Notes: generated from the letters alone by a model not told the origin. A DNA stretch of 64,000 nt from an uncultured Oscillospiraceae bacterium (GCA_902492455.1 CABULH010000012.1:1-64000); one strand, 5' to 3'; positions 50,289-59,909 are shown, counted from the stretch's first letter. Numbers and translations are program-made.

Positions 50289-51137
50289 TTATTCCAAAAG
50301 CCGCGGGCTTTCTTCCCTATCCGTCACCGGCTGCCGAGGCAGCTCTTTGCCGTCGGCGAACCGGCTGGGGAATAGTTCTTCCGGTCCCGGCTGCATTTCC
50401 ACCATGTTCTTCCAATACTTTTTGGGCATATGATTGCGGCGCAGGGCGGGGTTGATCCGCTCCTTAATCGCCACCGTATCGTAGAAGGCTTTCCACAGCC
50501 GGCGATAGACCACCTCGTCCTCTGTGGAATCCGGCAGCCGCAGACCCTGAGTGGAAGCGATGACCCATTCCCGAGTGTCGAATATCCCGGCCTGATCGTG
50601 GGTTTTATCGTGAAGGATGAAGGGCTGCACCTGAAAGCGCTCGGCAAAATGGGGCATAATGATGGGCAGAACGGGATACTGCGGTGTGATGGCTCCATAA
50701 AAAACGCCGCCCTCCATCCGGGCAAAGCGGACAAACTGCCGGAGCATTCCCGCCTCCCGGCCCACCAGCGCCGCCAGCTTCTGCACCGCCAGCACCCGGG
50801 GATCCGCCAGCCGAAAGTGGATTTTCGGCCCGATTTCCAAGCCCAGCCGGATATACTGATAGATCTTATCGCCCTTCTCCTCGTCGTCGGAGAGGAAGGC
50901 GGTCCACAGGAGGTCGGCATCCTCCCGGCCAATCTTCCGGCGAATCCCAGTCTCCACCCGCTCCGCCTTGACGGGGTCGGGAAGGATTTCCTCATACCGG
51001 GACCCCAGCAGCTGCTGACAGCCTGGCCCGGCGATGGCCGCCGGAGCCGGCCGCCGGGCGTAGGCTTCAAACACGGCGGTCAGCAGGCCCTCAAAGCTGC
51101 CGTCATGGATATAAATCACATCTGACCGGTGAGGCAT
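50289..51137 (-). CDS. TIGR03915-type putative DNA repair protein
   Basis: A 282-residue protein with VIYIHDGSFEGLLTAVFEAY at the N-terminus and later LLWTAFLSDDEEKGDKIYQYI (split), WVIASTQGL and NPALRRNHMPKKYW. These match TIGR03915, which contains the DUF4130 domain related to uracil-DNA glycosylase-like proteins. It is always found beside a radical SAM partner (TIGR03916). Here the start overlaps the partner's end by 22 bp. Predicted DNA repair or modification; activity unproven. Confidence 0.88.
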   Translation of the reverse strand: MPHRSDVIYIHDGSFEGLLTAVFEAYARRPAPAAIAGPGCQQLLGSRYEEILPDPVKAERVETGIRRKIGREDADLLWTAFLSDDEEKGDKIYQYIRLGLEIGPKIHFRLADPRVLAVQKLAALVGREAGMLRQFVRFARMEGGVFYGAITPQYPVLPIIMPHFAERFQVQPFILHDKTHDQAGIFDTREWVIASTQGLRLPDSTEDEVVYRRLWKAFYDTVAIKERINPALRRNHMPKKYWKNMVEMQPGPEELFPSRFADGKELPRQPVTDREESPRLLE

Positions 51138-52435
51138 TTCACCACATCCTCCCTTCCCGGCAGCAGCCCGGGCTGATCCCCCCAGGTCAGCTGCTTCACC
51201 GGCGGCTCCATAGGCAGATCACCGGGACGCAGCCGCACATCCGCCGTCAGATTCTGGTAGATGAAGGAGTGAGAAAACTTAGCTCCCGGCATCATCTTCC
51301 CCTTGCAGGTGATAAAATAGGCTGCCCGTTTCAGCACCACCCCGATTTTTTTTAAATCCTCAAAGGACAGCGGTCCGGCCCGGCGGGCGGTGAGAATCCG
51401 CTCGGTGGATTTGAGTCCCACCCCTGGAATCCGCAGCAGCATTTCCTTGTCCGCCCGGTTTACCTCCACTGGGAACTGATCCAGATGATGCAGCGCCCAG
51501 TTGCATTTGGGATCCAGCAGAGGATCCAGGGTGGGGTGCTGCTCGTCCAGAATCTCCTCCACCCGGAAGCCGTAATACCGCAGTAGCCAATCGGTTTGAT
51601 ACAGCCGGTGTTCCCGCAGCAGAGGCGGCGGCTGATCCCTGGGCAGCAGGGCGCTGGTGCTCACCGGAATATAGGCGGAATAAAACACCCGCTTCAGCCG
51701 ATATTTTTTATACAGGGATTCGCTGAGCCGCATGATTTGAAAATCGCTGTCCGGGGTGGCGCCCACGATCATCTGGGTGGCCTGACCGGCGGGAACAAAG
51801 GTGGGGGCATGGCGATAGACCGCCAGCTCCTGCTTATTTTGGCTGATACCGTCCCGGATGGAGGCCATGGGCCCCAGAATGGCTTCCTTCTTTTTATTGG
51901 GAGCCAGCAGTTTCAGGCTGTTCTCGCTGGGCAGCTCGATGTTGACGCTCATCCGGTCGCAGAGGGTTCCCAGCTTATCCACCAGTTCGGGCGCGCAGCC
52001 GGGGATCGCCTTGGCGTGAATGTAACCGTTGAAGCGGTAAGGCCCCCGCAGCAGCTCCAGCGTGCGGCATATCCGTTCCATGGCGATATCGGGGCTGCCG
52101 ATTACCCCGGAACTGAGAAACAGCCCCTCGATGTAGTTGCGACGGTAGAATCCGATGGTGAGTTCCGCCAGCTCCTCCGGGGTAAAGGTGGCCCTGGGCA
52201 CATCGTTGGAGCAGCGGTTGACGCAGTATTGGCAGTCATAAATACAGCAGTTGGTCATCAGCACCTTCAGCAGGGAAATACAGCGGCCGTCCGCCGCAAA
52301 GCTGTGGCAGATGCCGGGAGCGAAGGTGGAGCCCATCATCCCCGCCTTTGCTCCTCTGTCGCTGCCGCTGGAGGTACAGGCTGCGTCGTATTTGGCGGAA
52401 TCGGTGAGGATTTTCAGTTTATCCAGCAGTTCCAT
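51116..52435 (-). CDS. TIGR03916-type radical SAM protein, putative DNA modification/repair
   Basis: A 439-residue radical SAM enzyme. The cluster motif is CCIYDCQYC (CxxxCxxC) near residue 64, followed by NRCSNDVPRA. The C-terminal RIPGVGLKSTERILTARR is a helix-hairpin-helix DNA-binding motif. ATG 52435 follows AGGGG at 6-nt spacing, better than ATG 52441. Forms the conserved TIGR03915/TIGR03916 pair; a role like spore photoproduct lyase or base repair has been predicted only from these domains. Confidence 0.88.
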   Translation of the reverse strand: MELLDKLKILTDSAKYDAACTSSGSDRGAKAGMMGSTFAPGICHSFAADGRCISLLKVLMTNCCIYDCQYCVNRCSNDVPRATFTPEELAELTIGFYRRNYIEGLFLSSGVIGSPDIAMERICRTLELLRGPYRFNGYIHAKAIPGCAPELVDKLGTLCDRMSVNIELPSENSLKLLAPNKKKEAILGPMASIRDGISQNKQELAVYRHAPTFVPAGQATQMIVGATPDSDFQIMRLSESLYKKYRLKRVFYSAYIPVSTSALLPRDQPPPLLREHRLYQTDWLLRYYGFRVEEILDEQHPTLDPLLDPKCNWALHHLDQFPVEVNRADKEMLLRIPGVGLKSTERILTARRAGPLSFEDLKKIGVVLKRAAYFITCKGKMMPGAKFSHSFIYQNLTADVRLRPGDLPMEPPVKQLTWGDQPGLLPGREDVVKCLTGQM

Positions 52436-52507
52436 AGGCATCCCCCTGACTGATGTTGTGATCAGTATAGAACATATGTTTCCAAAAGTCAAACAAAAGT
52501 TCTGGTA

Positions 52508-52536
52508 TTGCTACTGATATGGCTTTGGGGTATACT
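52508..52536 (+). promoter_or_regulatory. Promoter for the 52573 membrane protein gene
   Basis: TTGCTA, 17-bp spacer, TATACT. The gene's ATG lies at 52573 behind GTGAGCGGAG. Confidence 0.6.
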
Positions 52537-52572
52537 ATACCCATCTGGTAGAAAAAGGATGTGTGAGCGGAG

Positions 52573-53160
52573 ATGACAATCACCCGGATGGCCAAAGGCA
52601 TCGCCTATCTGGTGGGCACAGTGCTGTTAACCAGTATTTCTGTCGCCCTGCAGACGGCGATGCATACCGAGGGCGGTTTGGAGGAAAACTACTTCCGCTC
52701 GGATCTGGCGTTGTTTCTGATCGCGGCCACAGTAATGGGAATTGGTGTGTATTCCTGGATATCCTACACCCGCCGCCACAAGGAACATCTGCCGGATTCC
52801 CTGTTTTTGACCATCATCGGGCTGGTGCTGATGATTCTCACCGTATTTGTGGTGGTAAGCTACGGCGGAATGGAAGGAACCTTTGATAAAACCGGCCACA
52901 CCGCCGTCAACCTGAATATCGTGCTGCTGTCCGCTATGCCCCTGCCCTTTCTCATCCGGGCGGTGATTCTGGCCGTGGGCGCCGGGCGGGAGAATCCGGC
53001 TGGCCGGACCGGGCTGCTCATTGCCTGCGGCATGGTAGCGGCGGCTATGGTGATTTTAGTGTTCACCGGCGGTGTGATGAAGCTGTCCGACTACGACGCG
53101 GGCACAGCAGAGGAGAACTCCAGCTGGCGAGATGAATCATACCCGGAGGACGAAGTATAG
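52573..53160 (+). CDS. Hypothetical five-span membrane protein
   Basis: A 195-residue protein with hydrophobic spans at about residues 10-30, 47-66, 77-97, 115-137 and 147-170, and a short acidic tail. No family recognised; no catalytic motif. It stands alone between a promoter and the copper operon. The 53161-53283 gap holds a CCGGTT-ggtt-AACCGG inverted repeat (53242-53257) that could be an operator for the copper genes. Confidence 0.65.
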   Translation: MTITRMAKGIAYLVGTVLLTSISVALQTAMHTEGGLEENYFRSDLALFLIAATVMGIGVYSWISYTRRHKEHLPDSLFLTIIGLVLMILTVFVVVSYGGMEGTFDKTGHTAVNLNIVLLSAMPLPFLIRAVILAVGAGRENPAGRTGLLIACGMVAAAMVILVFTGGVMKLSDYDAGTAEENSSWRDESYPEDEV

Positions 53161-53283
53161 AAATCTAGTATTTCCTACGTTTTAGCTGATATGAAAGCTC
53201 ACTGCCTGTATTCTATCCTGTTGTATAAATCATATTACCGTCCGGTTGGTTAACCGGTTCTATAAAGAAAGGATTGATGGATT

Positions 53284-53502
53284 ATGTTCGAGAAAACCGA
53301 AAAACTGACCCTGCACATTGAGGGAATGAGCTGCGGCCATTGTGTGAAGCACGCCACCGAAGCGCTAAAAGCGGTCAAGGGCGTAAAAAGCGCAGAGGTC
53401 AGCCTGGAGACCAAAAGCGCCGATGTGGTATATATTCCTTCCAAAACCGGGCGGGAGGAACTGGCCGCCGCCGTGCGGGCGGCGGGGTATGAGGCGGAAT
53501 AA
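53284..53502 (+). CDS. copZ: Copper chaperone CopZ-like HMA protein
   Basis: A 72-residue single HMA domain. The metal motif is GMSCGHC (Cys17 and Cys20 region), followed by the normal beta-alpha-beta-beta-alpha-beta order, ending VRAAGYEAE. It binds Cu(I) and hands it to the ATPase encoded 21 bp downstream. GAAAGGA precedes the ATG. Confidence 0.9.
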   Translation: MFEKTEKLTLHIEGMSCGHCVKHATEALKAVKGVKSAEVSLETKSADVVYIPSKTGREELAAAVRAAGYEAE

Positions 53503-53523
53503 ATTCCCCGGAAAGGCAGCAAC

Positions 53524-55662
53524 ATGACGGAAACCATGACTTTACAAATCGGCGGTATGACCTGTGTGCGCTGCGCCGGAGCGGTGGAGCACGCCCTGAA
53601 AGCGGTGGAGGGAATCGAAACCGTATCGGTCAGCTATGCCAATGAAAGGGCGGAAATCACCTACGACACCGCCAAAACCGACCGCAAGCGGATGGAAAAA
53701 GCCGTAAAGGCGGCAGGTTACACAGTGGTGGAGGACAAAGCGGCCTTCCGCCGCCGGGAGATGCGCGAACTCACTATTCTCTTCGTCGTCTCCGCTGTAC
53801 TCTCCGCCCCTTTCATGCTGATGATGGTGCTGATGTTCGCCGCGCCAAACGCCCACCTGACCCATATGCTCCATAACGGCTGGTTTCAGCTGATTCTGGC
53901 CACGCCGGTACAGTTCATCATTGGCTGGCGCTTTTATAAAGGCGCCTTTTTATCCCTGAAAAACCGCAGCCCCAGCATGGATGTACTGGTGGCGCTGGGC
54001 ACTACAGCCGCCTACGGCTACAGTCTTTACAACGTTCTTACCGACGGCGGCCACCTGTATTTCGAAGGGGCGGCGGTGATCATCACCCTGGTGCTGCTGG
54101 GTAAGCTGCTGGAAACCCGTGCCCGGAGCAAAACCTCCGCGGCTATCGAGCTGCTGATGCATCTTCAGCCCCCCACTGCCACAGTGATTCGTGACGGTGC
54201 GGAGCTGGTAATCCCCGCCTCGGAAATTGCCGAGGGGGATATCCTCCTGATTCATCCCGGAGAAAGCTTGTCGGCGGATGGCGAGGTGCTGTCCGGCCGG
54301 TCCACGGTGGATGAGTCCATGCTCACCGGCGAAAGCATGCCGGTGGGGAAGGAACCCGGCGCCAAGGTGTTCGGCGGCACGGTCAACGGTGCCGGAGCCC
54401 TCACCGTCCGGGCGGAAAACGTGGGCAGCCAGACGGTGCTCTCCGGCATCATCCGGCTGGTAGAGCAGGCCCAATCCTCCAAAGCCCGGATACAAAAAAT
54501 CGCTGATAAGGTATCGGCTGTGTTCGTACCCGCAGTGGTGGCCGTGGCGCTGCTGACGCTGCTGCTGACACTGGCGATTCTCCGTCAGCCGGAGGAAGCG
54601 GTATCCCGGGCGGTGGCGGTTTTGGTCATTGCCTGCCCCTGTTCCCTTGGACTTGCCACCCCCACCGCCCTGATGGTGGGAACCGGCCGGGCCGCTTCCA
54701 TGGGCATCCTGATTAAAAGCGCCGACGCATTGGAAACCGCCTGCAAGATTCAGCTGATGATTCTGGACAAAACCGGCACCATCACCGAGGGCCGGCCCGC
54801 AGTTACCGATCTGGAGGTTCTCGCCCTTTCCCGGGATGAGCTTCTGCGGCTGGCGGCGTCGGCGGAGCAGTCGTCGGAGCATCCGGTGGCCAAGGCCGTC
54901 CGGGAAAGCTGGACGGGGGAAACCGCACCGGCAGAGGACTTTGCCTCTCTCACCGGCCGGGGTATCTCCGCCAAGGTAGAGGGCCGGGATGTGCTGGTGG
55001 GCAACCGGCTGCTGATGGAAGAAAACAACGTCGACTTTCCCTTTGACCCCTCGGATTGGGAGAACGAAGGCAAAACCGTACTGCTGATGGCGGTGGACGG
55101 TAAAGCCGCGGCGGCTATCGCCGTAGCGGACCCCGTGCGGGAAACCTCTCCCGCCGCCATAGCCGATCTCCACGCCTTGGGCGTGCGGGTGCAGATGGTG
55201 ACAGGGGATAACCCCCGCACAGCGGCGGCCATCGCCCGGCAGGTGAACATCGACCAGGTGACGGCCGGCGTGCTGCCGGACGGCAAGGTTCAGGCCGTAC
55301 AGGACGGCAAAGCGGCCGGACTGGTGGTGGCCATGGCGGGGGACGGCATCAACGACGCTCCGGCTCTGGCTGCCGCGGACGTGGGTTTCGCCATGGGCAG
55401 CGGCACGGATATCGCCATGGAATCGGGCGACGTGGTGCTGGTGGGGGCGAATATCGCCGCCCTGGCCTCCGCCGTCCGCTTATCCCGGGCCACCATGCGC
55501 AAAATCCGGCAGAATCTTTTTTGGGCCTTCTTCTATAATTGTATCGGGATTCCCATCGCGGCGCTGGGTCTGCTGTCTCCCGTGGTGGCGGGGGCGGCCA
55601 TGGCCTTCAGTTCGGTTTCGGTGGTAACCAATTCCATGCTGCTGAAAAGAAGCAAAATTTAA
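53524..55662 (+). CDS. copA: Copper-translocating P-type ATPase
   Basis: A 712-residue P1B-1 ATPase. There is one N-terminal HMA domain with Cys14 and Cys17 (GMTCVRCAG). The actuator motif is LTGES, the metal channel is CPC at 371-373 (VIACPCSLGLATP), the phosphorylated Asp415 is in DKTGTIT, the hinge is GDGINDAPAL, and SEHPVAKAV is the nucleotide HP motif. About eight spans. It exports Cu(I) from the cytoplasm. It has a single HMA domain, with the CopZ partner encoded upstream; thioredoxin-type genes follow. Confidence 0.93.
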   Translation: MTETMTLQIGGMTCVRCAGAVEHALKAVEGIETVSVSYANERAEITYDTAKTDRKRMEKAVKAAGYTVVEDKAAFRRREMRELTILFVVSAVLSAPFMLMMVLMFAAPNAHLTHMLHNGWFQLILATPVQFIIGWRFYKGAFLSLKNRSPSMDVLVALGTTAAYGYSLYNVLTDGGHLYFEGAAVIITLVLLGKLLETRARSKTSAAIELLMHLQPPTATVIRDGAELVIPASEIAEGDILLIHPGESLSADGEVLSGRSTVDESMLTGESMPVGKEPGAKVFGGTVNGAGALTVRAENVGSQTVLSGIIRLVEQAQSSKARIQKIADKVSAVFVPAVVAVALLTLLLTLAILRQPEEAVSRAVAVLVIACPCSLGLATPTALMVGTGRAASMGILIKSADALETACKIQLMILDKTGTITEGRPAVTDLEVLALSRDELLRLAASAEQSSEHPVAKAVRESWTGETAPAEDFASLTGRGISAKVEGRDVLVGNRLLMEENNVDFPFDPSDWENEGKTVLLMAVDGKAAAAIAVADPVRETSPAAIADLHALGVRVQMVTGDNPRTAAAIARQVNIDQVTAGVLPDGKVQAVQDGKAAGLVVAMAGDGINDAPALAAADVGFAMGSGTDIAMESGDVVLVGANIAALASAVRLSRATMRKIRQNLFWAFFYNCIGIPIAALGLLSPVVAGAAMAFSSVSVVTNSMLLKRSKI

Positions 55663-55689
55663 TCCATCAGGGAGAAAGGCGGCCTGTAT

Positions 55690-56541
55690 ATGGTGGACGT
55701 CATCATAGTGGGCGGCGGACCGGCGGGCTTATCCGCGGCGGTCAACGTTGCCGCCCGGGGCAAAACCTGCACGGTGCTGACCAACGATTACCAGACCAAT
55801 CCCCTCTATCGGACCAAAACCGTGGACAATTATCTGGGAATGCGCGGAGTATCCGGCAGCGAGATGCTGGATAAAATGGACCGGGAAGCCCGGGAGGCGG
55901 GCGTGATCTTTCAGCCCGGACGGGTGATTTCCATTCTGCCCATGGACGGCTTTTTCATGGTGGCCCAAGGGACGGAAATCACCGAAGGCCGCCGGGTGGT
56001 TCTGGCCACCGGGGCGGCGGTGGCAGCTGCTTTACCGGGAGAAGAACCTTTTATCGGCCGGGGCGTCAGCTATTGCGCCACCTGCGACGGGATGCTTTAT
56101 CGCGGACGGCGGGCGGTGGTCACCGGCGACGCGGCGGACCTGGCGGAAGAGGCCGCCTTTCTTGACAGAATCGGCGTTCAGGTGACAGTGGTCACCCGCA
56201 GGCCGGTGGAAGGACTGCCGGAGGGCATTCCCGCTCGCGTCGCCCGTACTCTGGCGGTGGAAGGCCAAGATACTTTGACCGGGTTTTCCGCCGACGGTGA
56301 GCTGATCCCCTGCGATGTGGTGTTTATTCTGCGGGAGGTGATGGCCCCCGATTCCCTGGTTCCCGGGCTGGAGCTGGAGGGCCGTTTCGTGCGGGTCAAC
56401 CGGGATCAGGAGACCAATATCCCGGGCCTGTACGCCGCCGGGGACTGCACCGGACGCCCCCTGCAGGTGGCCAAGGCGGTAGGGGAGGGCCTGGTGGCCG
56501 GGCAGAACGCCGCCCGTTCGATACGATCCCCCGAGGGATAA
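55690..56541 (+). CDS. Thioredoxin reductase-like FAD oxidoreductase
   Basis: A 283-residue flavoprotein. FAD site is IIVGGGPAGLSAAVN, redox site CATC at residues 129-132 (SYCATCDGMLY) and second FAD motif GLYAAGDCTGRPLQVAKAVGEG (split). The NAD(P)H-binding middle domain lacks a clear GxGxxA (VVTGDAADLAEEAA), so the electron donor is uncertain; it may take electrons from another source as ferredoxin-type reductases do. It lies between copA and a thioredoxin gene. Confidence 0.85.
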   Translation: MVDVIIVGGGPAGLSAAVNVAARGKTCTVLTNDYQTNPLYRTKTVDNYLGMRGVSGSEMLDKMDREAREAGVIFQPGRVISILPMDGFFMVAQGTEITEGRRVVLATGAAVAAALPGEEPFIGRGVSYCATCDGMLYRGRRAVVTGDAADLAEEAAFLDRIGVQVTVVTRRPVEGLPEGIPARVARTLAVEGQDTLTGFSADGELIPCDVVFILREVMAPDSLVPGLELEGRFVRVNRDQETNIPGLYAAGDCTGRPLQVAKAVGEGLVAGQNAARSIRSPEG

Positions 56542-56636
56542 CGGGACGCATAAACCGCGGACAGCCGGGCAACCCTAAAATTGCCCGATAAGTGAACAGG
56601 ATGACGATAAAAGAATACAGAAAGGACGGGAATGAC

Positions 56637-56957
56637 ATGGCGGAAGCGATTCATTTCAACGCGGCACAGTTTGAGGAAGCGCTGGGCAAGCCCGGCGTGC
56701 TGGTGGTGGACTTCTGGGCCGACTGGTGTATGCCCTGCAAGATGCTGGCGCCGTCCATAGAAAAGCTGGCGGAGGAGTATGACGGGCGCGCAGTTGTGGG
56801 CAAGGTGAATATCGATGAAGAGCAGGCTCTGGCGGCCCGGTACGGGGTGCAGAGCATCCCCACCGTGATGGTGTTCAAAAACGGCCAGACCCTGGCGACA
56901 TTGGTGGGCGTGCGCCCCTACGACGCCTATACCAAAGAAATCGACCAAGCGCTGTAA
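56637..56957 (+). CDS. trxA: Thioredoxin
   Basis: A 106-residue thioredoxin. The active site is WCMPC (Trp30, Cys31, Met32, Pro33, Cys34) instead of the usual WCGPC; the cis-Pro follows in SIPTVMVF. ATG 56637 follows AGAAAGGACGGG; an in-frame ATG 45 nt earlier is less likely. It is the last gene of the CopZ-CopA-reductase-thioredoxin operon, ended by a perfect terminator, and probably keeps copper-handling or other thiols reduced. Confidence 0.93.
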   Translation: MAEAIHFNAAQFEEALGKPGVLVVDFWADWCMPCKMLAPSIEKLAEEYDGRAVVGKVNIDEEQALAARYGVQSIPTVMVFKNGQTLATLVGVRPYDAYTKEIDQAL

Positions 56958-56980
56958 GGCGGCGTATGGAGAAAAGGCCC

Positions 56981-57018
56981 GGCCCGGCAGAAAACTGTTT
57001 CTGCCGGGCCGGTCCTTT
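56981..57018 (+). terminator. Terminator of the copper/thioredoxin operon
   Basis: GGCCCGGCAGAAA-actg-TTTCTGCCGGGCC, perfect 13 bp, then GGTCCTTTTC. Confidence 0.85.
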
Positions 57019-57159
57019 TCTATTCACTATTTTCTCATTTTTCTAAGAGCGCTCGGCTCTGCGTAATCCTTCATAGGTTGAAGCATCCCAGCTGCGCCTG
57101 CGTCAAACCGCGCTCCCTGCGCAACAATTTCCAGTGTTTCATCGGCTATACCCGTCCCG

Positions 57160-57498
57160 TTAAAGAATGCTCTGCTTCGCACCCTTTTCATTTTGTGCAT
57201 TATAAGCCGAAAACATTTCCACCAAATACTGTTTGAGATCCGCAGGGAGCGCACATATCTGTTGTGTCAATTCCTTGTTCTCTACAATTGCATCGGCTCC
57301 TTCCCGGATCTCTGTTAAATCCAGCATATAATCCGCCGATACATGAAAATATTGACACAGCGCCAACAGCCTTTTGACATCCGGATAGCGCATACCCGTC
57401 TCGTACGCACCTATCGACGCTCCGCTTATATCCACCTGAAATCCCAGTTCATCCTGTGAAATGCCGGCCTCTGCTCTCAACTGCCGAAGATGCTCCAT
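57160..57498 (-). CDS. XRE family helix-turn-helix regulator
   Basis: A 112-residue protein starting MEHLRQLRAE (a 10-residue longer form from 57528 is possible). The HTH is LRAEAGISQDELGFQVDISGASIGAYETG (split), followed by the common YFHVSADYMLDL segment and a helical tail. No neighbour is on the same strand, so it probably regulates itself or distant genes. The 57529-57870 interval upstream is AT-rich, then GC-rich, with no gene. Confidence 0.88.
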   Translation of the reverse strand: MEHLRQLRAEAGISQDELGFQVDISGASIGAYETGMRYPDVKRLLALCQYFHVSADYMLDLTEIREGADAIVENKELTQQICALPADLKQYLVEMFSAYNAQNEKGAKQSIL

Positions 57499-57870
57499 AG
57501 CCTTCACCTGCTTATATCTGTTATTCATATCTTAAATGATAACAGAATTGATACTTATAAACAATTGCTACACAAGAATTTTATTTATCTATTTCTCGTA
57601 AGACAAATCCTGCAATCAATTTGTGAATGCCCGATTGTCAAATCGCTTCCACCATTCTATTCTCCCTCTCCGGGCAGTTTCCCTTTTCTTGAGTGCCAAC
57701 AGATACAGTACCATAATCAGGAATACCTACCCAATGGGATTGAGACCACCCGATGCTGAAGCCTGGTCTACGGCCGGCGCTTTATGTTTCACGGCTATCC
57801 GACCGTTTCCCCCTTGTGGTTTCCGCTCCGATCCGGTATAATGAGAAGATACCGAAGGGAGGGGATGCGG

Positions 57871-58542
57871 ATGATCATCACCGAGACGCGGAAACGGCGG
57901 GGTAAACTTTATCTGCTGGTTCTGGACGGCGAACCCGCCATGACTGTGGATGCCCGTACCTTCGACGAATCCCCCTTCCGCGTCGGCAGCGTTATCACCG
58001 ACGATCAGCTGCGGGAACTGCTGGATCAGGCCGCCCGGCGCAGGACGCGGGAAAAAGCGCTGTATCTGCTCTCCATGCGGGATCATTCCCGGGCGGAGCT
58101 GGAGGAAAAGCTGCGCCGGGAGGGTGACCGGGAAGCGGCGGCGGAAACCGCGGAGCGGATGGAGGAACTGGGGCTGGTGAATGACGAAGCCTACGCCTAT
58201 CGTTTGGCGGAGGAGCTGCGCCGGCGAAAGCTGTATCCTCTGCGTCGTACCGAACAGGAACTGACCGCCCGGGGAGTGGACCGGGAGCTGGCCCGCCGGG
58301 CGGCGGAAGATCTGGATATCAAGGACGCCGACCTGGCACTTGAACTGCTGCGCAAAAAATATTATAATAGGCTGCAAACCGAGGAAGACCGCCGCAAAAC
58401 GCAGGCCGCTCTGGCGCGCCGGGGGTTCGGCGGCGGTGACATCCGCCGGGCCATGGATGCTTTCCGGGAGGAAATGGGCGGCTGGGCCGACAATGGCGGA
58501 ATGGAACCAGAGATAGGAGAGATTACGGAAGAATGGCCATAA
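57871..58542 (+). CDS. recX: Regulatory protein RecX
   Basis: A 223-residue helical repeat protein. ALYLLSMRDHSRAELEEKLRREG and RMEELGLVNDEAYAYRLAEE (split) are the first RecX three-helix repeats, and the C-terminal RRGFGGGDIRRAMD closes the family pattern. It modulates RecA filaments. ATG 57871 has GGAGGGG at 7 nt; the ATG 6 nt earlier is too close. It is not next to recA here, but overlaps the following rimO by 10 bp. Confidence 0.9.
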   Translation: MIITETRKRRGKLYLLVLDGEPAMTVDARTFDESPFRVGSVITDDQLRELLDQAARRRTREKALYLLSMRDHSRAELEEKLRREGDREAAAETAERMEELGLVNDEAYAYRLAEELRRRKLYPLRRTEQELTARGVDRELARRAAEDLDIKDADLALELLRKKYYNRLQTEEDRRKTQAALARRGFGGGDIRRAMDAFREEMGGWADNGGMEPEIGEITEEWP

Positions 58543-59870
58543 AAGTAGGCATGGTATCGCTGGGCTGCCCCAAAAATCAGATGGACGCGGAGCTGATGCT
58601 GGCCAAGCTGCGGGATGCGGGAATGACCATCACCCCGGACAGCGGACTGGCTGAGGTGGTCATCGTCAACACCTGCGGCTTTATTGAGGACGCCAAAAAG
58701 GAATCCATCGACAATATTCTGGAATTTGCCCAGCTGAAAAAAGAGGGGCAGATTCAAAAAATCATCGTCACCGGCTGTCTGGCCGAGCGGTACCAGGAGG
58801 AATTGGTGCGGGAGCTGCCCGAGTGCGACGGCGTGCTGGGCCTTGGCGCCAATGGGGATATTGTGGAGGCAGTCCGAGCAGTGATGCGCGGCGAGCCGAT
58901 GGTCCGCTTCCCGGACAAAAGCTGCTGGAAGCTGGATGGCGCGCGGCTGCAGACCACCCCCTCCTTCTTCGCCTATCTCCGGGTGGGAGACGGCTGCAAC
59001 AACTGCTGCGCCTACTGCGCCATTCCCAAAATCCGGGGGCCGCTGCGCAGCCGGGAGATGGAATCCCTGGTGGCGGAGGCTCGGACCCTGGCGGAAAACG
59101 GGGTACGGGAACTGGTGCTGGTGGCACAGGACACCACCCTGTACGGCGAAGATCTGTATGGAGAATCCCGGCTGCCGGAGCTGCTGGAACAGCTGTGCGA
59201 AATCGATGGCCTGGCCTGGATCCGGCTGCTTTACTGCTATCCCGAACATATCACCGACCGGCTCCTGGATGTCATCGCCGCCCAGGAAAAGGTGCTTCCT
59301 TATTTGGATATCCCCATTCAGCATTGCAGCGGCAAGGTGCTGCGGGCCATGAACCGCACCGGCGATGCCGCCTGGCTGAAGGAACTGATTGCCCATATCC
59401 GCCGCAAGGTGCCGGGGATGGTGCTGCGCACCACCGTGATGACCGGCTTCCCCGGCGAAGGGGAAGAAGAATTCGAGGAGCTGTGCGACTTTATCCAGGA
59501 GGTACGCTTTGAACGGCTGGGCTGCTTCGCCTTCTCTCCTGAGGAGGGAACCGCCGCCGTGGATCTTCCCGATCAGGTGCCGGAGGAAGAGAAAAATCGC
59601 CGCCGGGAGCTGGTGATGGAGGAACAGGCCCGCATCGCCGGAGAATATAACGAAGCCCAGGTGGGCAGGACCATTCCCGTATTGGTGGAAAGCTACGACC
59701 GATATGCGGAATGCTGGTTCGGCCGCTCCCCCGCTGACGCGCCGGACATCGACTGCAAGGTGTTTTTCACCTGTCCCAAGGGGGCGGTAAAGCCGGGAGA
59801 TCTGATCCGGGTGACGGTCACCGACTCCATGGATTGGGACCTGATGGGCGAATTCTGCCCGGAAGAATAA
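58533..59870 (+). CDS. rimO: Ribosomal protein S12 methylthiotransferase RimO
   Basis: A 445-residue radical SAM methylthiotransferase. The N-terminal cluster cysteines are at SLGCPKN, NTCGFIEDAK and TGCLAERY. The radical SAM motif is CNNCCAYC (CxxxCxxC) before AIPKIRGPLRSR, and a C-terminal TRAM domain binds RNA. It methylthiolates Asp of S12. Overlaps recX by 10 bp, so they are coupled. Confidence 0.95.
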   Translation: MAIKVGMVSLGCPKNQMDAELMLAKLRDAGMTITPDSGLAEVVIVNTCGFIEDAKKESIDNILEFAQLKKEGQIQKIIVTGCLAERYQEELVRELPECDGVLGLGANGDIVEAVRAVMRGEPMVRFPDKSCWKLDGARLQTTPSFFAYLRVGDGCNNCCAYCAIPKIRGPLRSREMESLVAEARTLAENGVRELVLVAQDTTLYGEDLYGESRLPELLEQLCEIDGLAWIRLLYCYPEHITDRLLDVIAAQEKVLPYLDIPIQHCSGKVLRAMNRTGDAAWLKELIAHIRRKVPGMVLRTTVMTGFPGEGEEEFEELCDFIQEVRFERLGCFAFSPEEGTAAVDLPDQVPEEEKNRRRELVMEEQARIAGEYNEAQVGRTIPVLVESYDRYAECWFGRSPADAPDIDCKVFFTCPKGAVKPGDLIRVTVTDSMDWDLMGEFCPEE

Positions 59871-59909
59871 GGCTTTCCCTTCACAAAGCTGAAAGGCGGT
59901 TTTCAACCG

